Shown here: positions 45,166 to 54,417 of the stretch, in pieces
Layout: every line of letters begins with the position of its first letter
How positions within the stretch are numbered: position 1 is the first letter of the stretch
Assembly: GCA_937959275.1 (NCBI GenBank)
Contig: CALGLU010000086.1
Coordinates: 1 to 64,000, forward strand
Origin: an uncultured Saprospiraceae bacterium
Lineage (GTDB): Bacteria; Bacteroidota; Bacteroidia; Chitinophagales; Saprospiraceae
Direction: 5' to 3'
DNA length: 64,000 nucleotides
Translations under genes and position numbers: made by a program
The notes under the pieces: generated by a model
Seen by the model: only the letters and a program-made list of their open reading frames with translations
Database searches by the model: none
Told to the model about the DNA's origin: nothing

Positions 45166-46599
45166 TTAAATCATGAATCCAAGAGGAGACGTTCCTTGTC
45201 CTGGAATCCAAAAATTTGAAAGATTAGGTAATATATTCGGAAGGTCTGATTCGGAGGCACCAAACCATAAAGCTAATTCTGCAAAGAATTCATCTGTAGA
45301 AGTGGTAGGAATAAATCTACCTCCTCCTGTATCTAATGAGTTACCCAAATAAAGTTCTGGATAGTCACCAAAGATTCTTTTTCCATTAACCGCTCCACCC
45401 ATAACAATAGCATTTCCACCCCATGCATGATCTGACCCATCCCCGTTCGAAACTAGTTTCCTACCAAAATCTGAAATGGTAAAGGTTGTTACATTATCTG
45501 CTATGCCTAGCTCTTCTAATGCAAGTTGGAAAGTATTTAAGCCTTCATCTATTTGTTGTAAAAGCTTAGCATGTACTGTTAGGTTATTATCATGTTGATC
45601 AAAGCCTTTTAGATGAATAAAAAACGTTTGGTTACATACATTTAATATATTTCTTGATGCCATTATACGGGCAGCCATTTTGAGTTGCTTTTGTAAACTA
45701 TCAGTTTCGTCAAACACTGTTGCTATAGGCGTACCATTTACTACAGCGTTATTAAAATCCATAGAACTAGATTTTGAATTTTTAACAACACCAGCATATG
45801 CCTGTTCAAGCGCATTTGAATAACTTAATTCAAGAATATCATCTATGGTTTCTCTTTTTAGTGTTTGATAAAACCCAGTATTAGTAGCACCATTTAATAA
45901 TACACTTCCATTGGAATTTACAGCGGCAGCATAAGGAAGAATTTGATTCCCTCTTTGAAATATATTTTGACCATCCAAAGATATGTTCATTGAGATATCT
46001 TGGTTGTTATTGTTTGATTGAAGAATATCAGCAAGTCTACCTCCCCAACCAAAAGCGTTTCTATCGTTTGGAACCGATGTCTGCCAATGAGCAGCTTGGT
46101 CAGGATGTGAATATAGCCCAACAGGCAAATCTTTTTGAGAAAAATAGTCGTTTAAGTTAGTCGGTCTTACCAATGCACCCACATTTGAAACAAAAGAAAG
46201 CTTTTGGTCTTCGAAAAGTTGTTGAATATTGGTCATGCTAGGATGTAAGCCAAATTCATTTCCTCCAGAAATATTTAATGGATTTATCCCTAGAAGATCT
46301 GCTTGTGGAATGGCAAGGTTTGTTCTTGATACTGCATAATCGTTATATGAATCATTGTCTTTTGGCACCAACATATTATAGCTATCGTTACCACCCGACA
46401 ATAAAATACAAACCAACGCTTTATAATTTACATTTAATGGAGAAGCACTAACCCATGATCTATTAGCAGAAGCTGCTGCTTGAAGCAAACCCATATTTGT
46501 CATTCCAGATAGAAATGAAACAGCACCTACATGAGCACAGCCCATGCCTAGTTTATTTATAAAATGTCTTCTGCTTAAATTCTTTCTCATCTTTATCAC
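45166..46599 (-). CDS. DUF1501 protein, partner of DUF1800
   Basis: This is a 477-residue Tat-type exported protein (NLSRRHFINKLGMGCAHVGA). Motifs are LVCILLSGGNDSYNMLVPKD, SHPDQAAHWQTSVPNDRNAF, FFIHLKGFDQHDNNLTVHAK, TFTISDFGRKLVSNGDGSDH and AWGGNAIVMGGAVNG. This is the DUF1501 subtype paired with DUF1800 in many Proteobacteria and Bacteroidota; the function is not established. It lies 9 bp after DUF1800 and 3 bp before the haem-motif protein. Confidence 0.93.
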   Translation of the reverse strand: MIKMRKNLSRRHFINKLGMGCAHVGAVSFLSGMTNMGLLQAAASANRSWVSASPLNVNYKALVCILLSGGNDSYNMLVPKDNDSYNDYAVSRTNLAIPQADLLGINPLNISGGNEFGLHPSMTNIQQLFEDQKLSFVSNVGALVRPTNLNDYFSQKDLPVGLYSHPDQAAHWQTSVPNDRNAFGWGGRLADILQSNNNNQDISMNISLDGQNIFQRGNQILPYAAAVNSNGSVLLNGATNTGFYQTLKRETIDDILELSYSNALEQAYAGVVKNSKSSSMDFNNAVVNGTPIATVFDETDSLQKQLKMAARIMASRNILNVCNQTFFIHLKGFDQHDNNLTVHAKLLQQIDEGLNTFQLALEELGIADNVTTFTISDFGRKLVSNGDGSDHAWGGNAIVMGGAVNGKRIFGDYPELYLGNSLDTGGGRFIPTTSTDEFFAELALWFGASESDLPNILPNLSNFWIPGQGTSPLGFMI

Positions 46600-46608
46600 G
46601 TTTTCAAT

Positions 46609-48420
46609 TCACTTTTGGATTATGTAATCTGGAGATAAAAAGATATAATACAATACATCATTGATGATATCATTTACATCATAATTATTTACATTAAGAA
46701 TATTAGCTTCAATCGTACTTGTTATAATACCTCTAAGCTCTTGTGATAATTGTCCTCTACAAATAAGAATATCTAATCTATCTAAAAGAGACTGTAACCC
46801 ATCTTGGTTATAAATAGTAATTTCATCTGTAAAGTCTAAAATTGGTTCATCATTATCATTATTGCCTAATGTGCCAGCATTAATTCCAGGTTTCGTACGG
46901 TTGGAAAAAGGTTTTATTTTCAGCGCATCTTCCATTTCATTTAAATACTCAATAGACGTAATTTCATTCAATATTTGGAATTCAGGTGACACCAAATTTA
47001 AAGGCGCAATAAATTCTTCTTCTGCATAAAAAGGACTATAAAAATTAAAAACTGTAGGAGAGTTTATAAATCCTTGCAATAGCTTAGGACTATAATCCTC
47101 TCCATCATTCAACCAAAGTGTATCGGATAATGAAAAGACATCAAAAGCTTTAAACAAGGTTGTAAATCTCTCGATAGGCTGAATTAGTTTTCCGTTTTCA
47201 GGATGTTCAATCCAATCGCAGTTTCTTGCCTCTGGGTCTAGCAATATGGCTTTAATTACTGCTTTCATGTCACCTCTTACACCTGTACCATTATCATTGA
47301 ACACCGTAGCTATCCTTTTAATATAAGATGGTGTAGGATTTGATTTTACGAGTTGCTGAATAAGTCTCATTCCAATAAATGGTCCAACATTTTCGTGGTT
47401 AAAAATCGCATCCAAAGCGTCTTCAATTTCATCAACTCCGGCATCACGCTCTTGAATAATGATATCATCAAAGATTTGTTTATCTCCAATCGAATGATAG
47501 TCATCAAACATCTTTGTCCCCGAACGAAGATCTATTGTCGTATTAAAGAAATTTTGATTTTCTGAACCGTCATCATCTAATTTTCCTCCTAAACCAGTAA
47601 AGATTTTAGCCATCTCTGCCACATCTTCTATATCATAAGTTGGTATAATTTTTCCAGATTCATCTTTAATTTGTCTTCCATCAATATTGAGTTTATTTAA
47701 ACCTATAGAAAAAAGCTGCATGACTTCTCTTGAAAAATTTTCATCAGGTGAGGTATTTCCAATAACGTCTTCTCTTTGATTTTGAAAATGACTTAAGTAT
47801 TGAGACATCGCTGTGCTATATGCAATATCACCTAACATATCCCTGTAATTCCCAAATGCACCTTGATATAATATATCATAATAGGTCATTGTTGCATCAG
47901 GATCTTGAGACAAAACTCCATCTTTACTTATTACAAAAATTTGCGAAAGCGCAAAAGCTACCTTTTGCCTTAAAAAATCTGGATCTTTAAAGATAAAGTC
48001 GTAGAAAGTAAAACTTGTATACTGGTTAAAATGTACGCTATTGGTTAAAACAAGTTGGGTTGCCGCATAAATTTCATCATATCTAGTCATAAAGGAATTT
48101 ACTGGCAAGGCAAACTGAGCATCAAGCCATGCATTTATTCCTATTGTACTGACTAGCTCAATCTCTTCATAATTAGTACCTAAAGTAGCCTGCGAAAGAA
48201 ATCTTGAAGCTCCAGCTAAATCAGGAATGTTGGTCGTCCCTGAAATTGTATATAAACTTGTATCGGAATTGGATGGTGTAGAACTGCTTACTGAAATACC
48301 TACATTCTGGCCTGCACCTAGGTAGTCTTCATATACTTGACCGTAAGAGGACTCGGTCAATAACATAAACAGATTTAAAATAAGAATACATCTAAAGAAT
48401 TGATTCATCATTATAATCAC
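46609..48420 (-). CDS. DUF1800 family protein
   Basis: This is a 603-residue exported protein (signal FFRCILILNLFMLLTESSYG). DUF1800 motifs in order: ASRFLSQATLGTNYEEIELV, LRQKVAFALSQIFVIS, GNYRDMLGDIAYSTAMSQYL, PDENFSREVMQLFSIGLNKL, FNHENVGPFIGMRLIQQLVK and AVIKAILLDPEARN. It is the first gene of a three-gene operon with DUF1501 and the haem-motif protein. The length is typical. The biochemical role is unknown. Confidence 0.93.
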   Translation of the reverse strand: MIIMMNQFFRCILILNLFMLLTESSYGQVYEDYLGAGQNVGISVSSSTPSNSDTSLYTISGTTNIPDLAGASRFLSQATLGTNYEEIELVSTIGINAWLDAQFALPVNSFMTRYDEIYAATQLVLTNSVHFNQYTSFTFYDFIFKDPDFLRQKVAFALSQIFVISKDGVLSQDPDATMTYYDILYQGAFGNYRDMLGDIAYSTAMSQYLSHFQNQREDVIGNTSPDENFSREVMQLFSIGLNKLNIDGRQIKDESGKIIPTYDIEDVAEMAKIFTGLGGKLDDDGSENQNFFNTTIDLRSGTKMFDDYHSIGDKQIFDDIIIQERDAGVDEIEDALDAIFNHENVGPFIGMRLIQQLVKSNPTPSYIKRIATVFNDNGTGVRGDMKAVIKAILLDPEARNCDWIEHPENGKLIQPIERFTTLFKAFDVFSLSDTLWLNDGEDYSPKLLQGFINSPTVFNFYSPFYAEEEFIAPLNLVSPEFQILNEITSIEYLNEMEDALKIKPFSNRTKPGINAGTLGNNDNDEPILDFTDEITIYNQDGLQSLLDRLDILICRGQLSQELRGIITSTIEANILNVNNYDVNDIINDVLYYIFLSPDYIIQK

Positions 48421-48577
48421 AATAATACTACAATATTACAAGCAATAACTCTTCCTTGTATCAGTAAAAACCCCCTATTTTTTTTGTTTTATCTGGCATT
48501 ACCTACTAAGAGTTAATCATAAGAATGCAGAGCAAACCATTAAGGAAGTATATGCTAATGCGCCATGAGACTGTTAA

Positions 48578-49384
48578 CTAAACTAATTCGTACAGTCGCT
48601 CCCGATCTCGATTCACTTCATGGGTGTACATATACAATGCTGCTGTCACAGCTCCCAATACAGGTGCCGCGATCATCCCAAAGAGCGGAATTAAAAATAA
48701 GATGTAGGCTATAAATCCGATACCAAGAGAAGCGCCTGCGTGTTGGCCGACTAATTTAAAACTTTCCTTGACTGTCAATCCATATTGCTCGTTGTAATTA
48801 TCAAGAAATAAATGGCCAATAAAATAACACTGGATAATGAATTTGGCAATGCTCTTTAAAAAATGGAGGCCGAAGATTGATAGGATCGTTGTAGCAATAA
48901 AACTCACGATTATCTCCATAAACCATGCCATCAAACTCACTTGAATCATTCTCTTCTCAGCATCAATAAAATCTTTGAAAGACGGTTTGCGATTATTGCC
49001 TGATAAGATATTTAATGTGTTTACAGTACAGTGAAAGATGATCACTTCTGCAAAAATGAAAATCAGGTACTTTACCCCGCCGCCGATATATAACTCCTCA
49101 CCAAAGAACTGCAGATTAGAGAACATAGCAGAACTTGTGACTAATACAGACCCATGGTGCTGTCCTAAAAAAATATCACGAACCCATTCATAAAAAACAG
49201 CAATAAATTCGAATGAAATGATGACGGACATCAGCAGAGCCAGCCAGAATACCCATTTCAACTTGAATAAGCCTTTCCACAAATGATTCGTTTTGATGAA
49301 ATCATTGGCTACAATATGCAAGGGCAAAACTTCTACAAGCTGCGCAACATATGATGGTATTTTTCGAATCTGCTTAAAGGGCAT
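48578..49384 (-). CDS. EI24-like integral membrane protein
   Basis: This is ~268 residues from ATG 49384; an upstream ATG at 49462 would add 26 residues. Four to five hydrophobic helices are seen (KWVFWLALLMSVIISFEFIA, YLIFIFAEVIIFHCTVNTL, LMAWFMEIIVSFIATTILSI, GIGFIAYILFLIPLFGMIAA). The C-terminal PLFGMIAAPVLGAVTAALYM recalls the EI24/CysZ-type fold. The function is not assigned; a transport or envelope role is possible. Confidence 0.6.
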   Translation of the reverse strand: MPFKQIRKIPSYVAQLVEVLPLHIVANDFIKTNHLWKGLFKLKWVFWLALLMSVIISFEFIAVFYEWVRDIFLGQHHGSVLVTSSAMFSNLQFFGEELYIGGGVKYLIFIFAEVIIFHCTVNTLNILSGNNRKPSFKDFIDAEKRMIQVSLMAWFMEIIVSFIATTILSIFGLHFLKSIAKFIIQCYFIGHLFLDNYNEQYGLTVKESFKLVGQHAGASLGIGFIAYILFLIPLFGMIAAPVLGAVTAALYMYTHEVNRDRERLYELV

Positions 49385-49541
49385 TGAAGTTAGTTTTTCG
49401 AGGTCAAGATAAGGGGATTTCGTTTCTAATACAAAGACGTGGACACTCATAGAACGTTGCAAGTCTGAATATCGAATCGACGAATATGCTTATTGTATCT
49501 ATGAATGATAAAACGATTGGAAAAGGATCTCGCGACTTTGG

Positions 49542-50537
49542 TCAGTACGAAGCATGGATTACAACTAACATAATCAGTTTGGCTTCAATTATTGACCGTC
49601 CTTGCCCAGCTAAATAGTCAATAAAGACCCCTTGTTGTTGACCAAAACACCCAGATCTAAATCTATTTCCTGATTGTATATCAAAATTCCAAAAATAATA
49701 ACTCTCTAAGTATGGTCCGAATGTGCCATCAATAGCCCTGTATGAAGAACCAACAGCTGAAAAACCTGATTCATTTGTAGCAGTGAGGTGTCTCCCTGGA
49801 TAATGGTGATTGGGATCTCTAGATGCAATCGCATTTGCTGCTAATGGATAGTTATTATTAAATTCTTGAAAATCACTTGAACTAGCAACTCTAAATCCTG
49901 TAGGGCAGACATTTTTATTTTGACCAGTAAAAGCTCCGACAACATAGCCATTGTATAAAGCGCCAAATTCAATAGCATTATTGTTGTCTCCATACGGCCA
50001 ACAGAAGGCAGGTATTTGGGAGTTGCCTGCAATCTGCCAATCAATCCCACTTGATGCATAAGTAATTGGTGTACCATCATTATAACTTTTAGTTTTTAGA
50101 TTTTCTCTGAGCCACACATCATTGCCAATCTTAATCGTGGTGTACACATTGCCATCACCATCAACGATTGGCCGTGTATCTTGTATACTCGTATAGGGTA
50201 CACCCGCGGCAATCAGCTCATCTTCAGTAAAGCCTTGATCCAGCATAGATTGAATCATAAAGGGTGGTAAATCAGGACCGCACTGACATAAATGCTTAGC
50301 CAGCTCAAAGTCTGTTGCTAAATTACGCGTCGTATCAAAGCCGCCGCCGCCAGCAATAGATGATGCTTGTCTTGTACCCAAAGTACCATCTGGCTGTTGG
50401 ACAACAATATCCTGCACATTATTGTCTAGAGGCATATCAGTGACCTTAAGTTTGCCTTCTACTTCAAGTTCTTGAGCCCAAGAAAATGAACAAGATGTGA
50501 TAGCAACGAAGAGTATTAGATATATTGACTTTTTCAT
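49542..50537 (-). CDS. FISUMP-domain secreted protein
   Basis: This is ~331 residues from ATG 50537, chosen because MKKSIYLILFVAITSCSFSW is a signal peptide; an in-frame ATG at 50576 is less likely. The C-terminal half is a FISUMP (Fibrobacter major paralogous) domain: YTTIKIGNDVWLRENLKTKS, FGALYNGYVV, CPTGFRVASSSDFQEF and NESGFSAVGSSYRAIDGTFG. The domain is found on surface proteins of Bacteroidota/Fibrobacteres; its function is poorly defined. The extreme C-terminus (EAKLIMLVVIHASY) is unlike the usual short ending after GRS, possibly through a changed stop. Confidence 0.8.
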   Translation of the reverse strand: MKKSIYLILFVAITSCSFSWAQELEVEGKLKVTDMPLDNNVQDIVVQQPDGTLGTRQASSIAGGGGFDTTRNLATDFELAKHLCQCGPDLPPFMIQSMLDQGFTEDELIAAGVPYTSIQDTRPIVDGDGNVYTTIKIGNDVWLRENLKTKSYNDGTPITYASSGIDWQIAGNSQIPAFCWPYGDNNNAIEFGALYNGYVVGAFTGQNKNVCPTGFRVASSSDFQEFNNNYPLAANAIASRDPNHHYPGRHLTATNESGFSAVGSSYRAIDGTFGPYLESYYFWNFDIQSGNRFRSGCFGQQQGVFIDYLAGQGRSIIEAKLIMLVVIHASY

Positions 50538-50996
50538 AATTATGATTGATGATTTGAATAAAAGTAGTCTCTTCACAATGGATGTAAAAGATTAAGAGGC
50601 GCAACTTATTTAACGGTCATTTTCTAATGATTATCTGGCCATAGCATTAGATGTATCAAATATCCATAGGACACCAGCACATTTTATTTGAACCACATAG
50701 TAAGATAGGGCACATAGTTGATGGCATTATGAATGCATTTATCAAAGTAGACATATCGCCACATCAACACATTATCACTTTTTATTTGAACCATATAGAA
50801 AGATAGGGCACCTAGTTGATGGCATTATGAATGCATTTATCAAAGTAGACATATCGCCACATCAACACATTATCATTTTTTATTTGAACCACATAGTAAG
50901 ATCAGCACATAGTTTGATTGCAGTATCAATCCTTTGTCAACGTAAACTGATCTCCGCATTACACATCAAAACGATCTAATTGAATCCTCTTTGTGT
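50538..50996. other. Intergenic region with 98-bp tandem repeats
   Basis: The ~460-bp gap between the FISUMP gene and recO is mostly a tandem repeat (50683-50960). No open frame of note crosses it. Confidence 0.6.
50683..50960. repeat. 98-bp tandem repeat, about 2.8 copies
   Basis: The segment TTTATTTGAACCACATAGTA followed by AGATAGGGCACATAGTTGAT and GGCATTATGAATGCATTTAT starts at 50683, 50781 and 50879, an exact 98-bp period. Copies 1 and 2 are nearly identical; the third degenerates after ~45 bp. It is non-coding. Confidence 0.8.
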
Positions 50997-51722
50997 TTAA
51001 GAAAAGAGTTCATGTAAAATGTCAAGGCTTTTAATTTTACCAAAATTGTCAACATGCAATCGATAAAAATCGACAAGCTTATTCAATAATTCTAAGCGTA
51101 TAGTTTTAGGGACTTTGAAATGCTCAGAAATGCCAAATTCTTCAAATTGTAAGCTATATAGATATTGGCTCGCGTCTACGCTTATCGTGTATTCTGATCG
51201 ATGATCTGCTTTTTGATATTCACCTTCCAAAATATCAAAAACTGGTCTGGCTTCTGTAAAATTATTAGCTGGTGCAAAGCCTAATTCCGACGATAATTTT
51301 AATAGAAATAGGATAGGAAATACCGAAATAGAGCCGCTGCACTCTTCGAGATGAATAAAGCTATCGTGAAGTAAACTAAATAAAGAGGCATGTTGCTCAT
51401 TTTGACTAATGCTTCTCCTTGTCACTTCAGTAATGAATAATCCAATTGACGATTTTACAATATCAAATGGCAGTGATTGATACACTCGTTCTGCTTTGAC
51501 TTCCTTAATCCGATTTAAGCCATCTGAGTTTTTATTGTAAGCGACGATCTCTACCAAACTCATTACCTGAAGGATGCCCGCCTTATTCCCTTTCTTTTTA
51601 TTACGTACCCCACTGATGATATAAGATTTTAGACCGAGTTCTTCTGTATAAATATCTTGAATCAAGCTAGACTCTCCATACTTTATACTTTTTAAAATAA
51701 TACCTCTGGTCTTGATCAGCAT
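50997..51722 (-). CDS. recO: DNA repair protein RecO
   Basis: This is a 241-residue protein, typical for RecO. The N-terminal OB fold is MLIKTRGIILKSIKYGESSL and GLKSYIISGVRNKKKGNKAG. The alpha-helical part contains FPILFLLKLSSELGFAPANN. It loads RecA at SSB-coated DNA with RecR in the RecFOR pathway. The zinc cysteines of some RecO proteins are absent, as in other Bacteroidota. It lies 2 bp after the O-antigen ligase-like gene. Confidence 0.92.
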   Translation of the reverse strand: MLIKTRGIILKSIKYGESSLIQDIYTEELGLKSYIISGVRNKKKGNKAGILQVMSLVEIVAYNKNSDGLNRIKEVKAERVYQSLPFDIVKSSIGLFITEVTRRSISQNEQHASLFSLLHDSFIHLEECSGSISVFPILFLLKLSSELGFAPANNFTEARPVFDILEGEYQKADHRSEYTISVDASQYLYSLQFEEFGISEHFKVPKTIRLELLNKLVDFYRLHVDNFGKIKSLDILHELFS

Positions 51723-51724
51723 AC

Positions 51725-52975
51725 TCAGTTTTGGTTTTTATTATGTGTAACACTGAATGTACTAATGGCCGCACAGCCAAATAAAGCATGGACAGCTACA
51801 AATACATATTCATCCAATGGCTTCTCAACAAGTCCATAAATAACTATGGTCAATACAAGACAATACAGCAAAGGCTCATTGATAATCCTTCTACCGTACA
51901 GTACCCCAATCAAACACAAAAGAAACAGAAGCAAGCCTATCAAACCATAGCTCGCCCAGGCAAGCAAATATTGATTATGAGGCAATATTTTTTTTGAACT
52001 GTCTGGAAACCAGTCAGTATAATATTCATTAACAATATCTCTGATATCACCGATGCCAGCACCAAAGACAAGATTTTTTTGGATTATATCCCAGCCGATT
52101 TGTAAAGACCGTACTCTCTCACCATCTGAGTAGTTGGCCGTATTCCCCTGCTGCATCATCCTGAGATCATACTTTACATAATGGACTTTTTGATGTACAC
52201 TTGGAATAGTATAATAAGATATCACTGGTACAGCTAGAAAAGCCAACACAATGAAGCCAATCATCAGCTTACGCCCCATCTTCCAATAATAATACATCAG
52301 CAAAGTCGCACCGACTAGATACAACACAACCAAACCAGACCGGACTGCTAACACATGCAGGCTAATGCATAAAAAGGCTGCTATCGCTAACATCAGTCCT
52401 TTATTAAATCTCGCCAATTGAGACAAGACCACACTCGCCATACAGGCCAATGTCATCAGCACGCTAAACTTAACATGGCTAAGCGGCGTCGCAATTGATT
52501 TACCATAGCCGATCGAATCAGTTATTGCTGCCCAGTCTAAAACGTAGTGTATCATAACCCATACAGCGGCAGCCGCAACTGCTATGATTAAACTCAAGTA
52601 CAATTGATGATACACATGTCTGTCCAGCGACTGATGATTCATAAACACAATAGGCAGCAGGAGATAAGGCATTTTTAATTTTATAAAATGCCACCACTCT
52701 GATGTGTTCTCCGAATTGAAATAGGAAAAACATGTCAGTAAAAAAAAGCCAACAAATAATGCATAATACCACTTTGATTGGCGGTAGGTGCTTGTTGAAA
52801 AAAAGGCTTTATTCAAGTAGGTCTTGACAGGTGAGATTGATTGGATCCGAACGATGCTTAACAAGACTAAAAGGCCAATCAATATAGATATCCCAGCTTT
52901 AGAAAATAAAATTGACCAGACTAGGCCATGCAGTCCTGCATAATAAAAATGGCGATGAGATATATTTTGCAACAT
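51725..52975 (-). CDS. O-antigen ligase/polymerase (Wzy/WaaL-like) membrane protein
   Basis: This is a 416-residue protein with about ten to eleven TM helices. The Wzy_C-type segment is GAGIGDIRDIVNEYYTDWFP followed by KILPHNQYLLAWASYGLIGL, with the family's PHN(Q)xxL motif in the periplasmic loop. It ligates or polymerises surface glycan. The specific polymer is unknown. It is translationally close to recO (2 bp), likely the same transcript. Confidence 0.85.
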   Translation of the reverse strand: MLQNISHRHFYYAGLHGLVWSILFSKAGISILIGLLVLLSIVRIQSISPVKTYLNKAFFSTSTYRQSKWYYALFVGFFLLTCFSYFNSENTSEWWHFIKLKMPYLLLPIVFMNHQSLDRHVYHQLYLSLIIAVAAAAVWVMIHYVLDWAAITDSIGYGKSIATPLSHVKFSVLMTLACMASVVLSQLARFNKGLMLAIAAFLCISLHVLAVRSGLVVLYLVGATLLMYYYWKMGRKLMIGFIVLAFLAVPVISYYTIPSVHQKVHYVKYDLRMMQQGNTANYSDGERVRSLQIGWDIIQKNLVFGAGIGDIRDIVNEYYTDWFPDSSKKILPHNQYLLAWASYGLIGLLLFLLCLIGVLYGRRIINEPLLYCLVLTIVIYGLVEKPLDEYVFVAVHALFGCAAISTFSVTHNKNQN

Positions 52976-53080
52976 CGTTAGCTAAAGTAATGGACTTGGG
53001 ACAAATCTTTTGATTCAGGGCAAAATTCTAATGCGGACGGTTTTGTTATAGTCAAACACCAAAAAAGCGTTCTAAATGTA

Positions 53081-53347
53081 ATGGAAACATGTAATCTATT
53101 GATTAACAGCATTTTATCAATCAACACTCAACATGGCACAGATGGATTTGAAGTCAAATTAGGTGCAGTGTTCGAAGCGGTTATAGGAGAATACGGTGTA
53201 CTTTTCACTGCACCGAGCATTGAGACTACTTTGAAAACATCAAGTACGATAATTAATGACCGCAATGTCGATGTTATCATGCTTAAACAACCAGACATCC
53301 CTATATCAAGACGTAAACATGAGGTGGGTGAACAAAGAAATGAATAA
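53081..53347 (+). CDS. Small hypothetical protein
   Basis: This is an 88-codon frame from an ATG with some protein-like character (DGFEVKLGAVFEAVIGEYGV, DVIMLKQPDIPISRRKHEVG). No family is recognised and there is no signal or TM segment. A 27-bp repeat array and an intrinsic terminator follow downstream on the same strand, which supports a transcript. It could be spurious. Confidence 0.35.
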   Translation: METCNLLINSILSINTQHGTDGFEVKLGAVFEAVIGEYGVLFTAPSIETTLKTSSTIINDRNVDVIMLKQPDIPISRRKHEVGEQRNE

Positions 53348-53353
53348 CTTCTT

Positions 53354-53470
53354 GCGGGCTTATTAACCTCTCCGTAAGCTGCGGGCTTATTAATCTCTCC
53401 GTAAGCTGCGGACTTATTAATCTCTCCGCGAGCGGGCTTACTAATCTCTCCGCAAGCTGCGAGCTTAGCA
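53354..53470. repeat. 27-bp tandem repeat array with hairpin units
   Basis: About 4.4 copies of the unit GCGGGCTTATTAATCTCTCC GTAAGCT start at 53354, 53381, 53408 and 53434. Across each junction TAAGC-TGCGG-GCTTA forms a 5-bp hairpin, giving a row of small stem-loops. It lies between the small hypothetical gene and the ybeY terminal region. Confidence 0.75.
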
Positions 53471-53490
53471 GTCCCAGTACATTTTTAGGA

Positions 53491-53522
53491 AGGCAAGTTA
53501 CTCTAAGTGGCTTGCCTTTTTA
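53491..53522 (+). terminator. Intrinsic terminator
   Basis: AGGCAAG pairs with CTTGCCT across a 13-nt loop and is followed by TTTTT. It would end plus-strand transcripts from the 53081 gene. On the minus strand it does not carry a T tract. Confidence 0.65.
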
Positions 53523-53533
53523 TATGTACTAAG

Positions 53534-53983
53534 CTAATCCTTAGGTAATTCAAATTGCTCAACAAACAATGCCAAATACGCATCCTCCTTAGCTCTCATC
53601 TGCTTAGCCTCATCTGCTGTCTTATCTCCATACCCTATAAAATGAAGAACACCATGAGCCAAAACTCTTCTGAGTTCAGTATCAAATGACGACGAAAAGT
53701 TTAATGCATTTTCTTTGACTCTGTCAATAGAAATAAAAATATCACCTTCGATGGGATCATCATTCATTTGAAAGGAAATGATGTCTGTATAATAATCGTG
53801 ATTCAGGAATTCAATATTCTTAGCAAGCAGATCATCGTCAGACATAAAAACAAAGTTAATGTCTCCATGCTTCACTCCTTCTAATTGGGTGATGCGTTGA
53901 AGCCATCTTCTAATCGTATCTTCTGTATCGAGTTGAAACTCTATGCCTTCAGCATGAAATAGGATGAACGCCTCTTCAGCCAA
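53534..53983 (-). CDS. ybeY: rRNA maturation endoribonuclease YbeY
   Basis: This is a 149-residue protein. The family motif RVLAHGVLHFIGYGDKT provides the zinc-binding histidines in the HGxLHxxGYxDxT form common in Bacteroidota. FLNHDYYTDIISFQM and GDIFISIDRVKENA are also diagnostic. It takes part in 16S rRNA 3' processing and ribosome quality control. It starts 5 bp after the RsbW-like gene in the DUF4175 operon. Confidence 0.93.
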   Translation of the reverse strand: MAEEAFILFHAEGIEFQLDTEDTIRRWLQRITQLEGVKHGDINFVFMSDDDLLAKNIEFLNHDYYTDIISFQMNDDPIEGDIFISIDRVKENALNFSSSFDTELRRVLAHGVLHFIGYGDKTADEAKQMRAKEDAYLALFVEQFELPKD

Positions 53984-53988
53984 GTGTC

Positions 53989-54396
53989 TTATTGTTGTTT
54001 GAAATTGAAGTACATTTCCACACTTGCGCCGTTGTCTGTGAACTGAACTTCATCACACAATTGCTTAATTAAAAAGACACCTCGACCACCGCAAGTTTCT
54101 ATGTGTTCTGGATGTGTTGGATCTGGTAATGAGTGATGACAAAAGCCGTGACCTTCATCTGTTACTTTGACTGTTATGCCTTTGCCGTTAACTATTGTGT
54201 GGATGTTGACTTGCTTGGATTTATCGAGACAGTTACCATGCTCAATCGCATTATTGACTGCCTCCGTTAAACTAATCAAAATGTTAGGATATAAGTCTTG
54301 ATTGACGTTGTGCTCTTGTGTGAGACTAGTCACAAAAGGCTCAAGCTCTGCAATACTAGACGGACATGAAGGAAGTCTTAACATCAGTTTAATCAT
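53989..54396 (-). CDS. RsbW-like ATP-binding anti-sigma/serine kinase
   Basis: This is a 135-residue GHKL ATPase domain: ISLTEAVNNAIEHGNCLDKS (N box), VKVTDEGHGFCHHSLPDPTH (G1) and ETCGGRGVFLIKQLCDEVQF (G2). It resembles anti-sigma factor serine kinases (HATPase_c_2). The conserved neighbourhood DUF4175-RsbW-like-ybeY occurs across Bacteroidota; the partner sigma or anti-anti-sigma factor is not in the window. Confidence 0.88.
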   Translation of the reverse strand: MIKLMLRLPSCPSSIAELEPFVTSLTQEHNVNQDLYPNILISLTEAVNNAIEHGNCLDKSKQVNIHTIVNGKGITVKVTDEGHGFCHHSLPDPTHPEHIETCGGRGVFLIKQLCDEVQFTDNGASVEMYFNFKQQ

Positions 54397-54417
54397 TTTA
54401 GTTAGTCGCAGGTGTTA

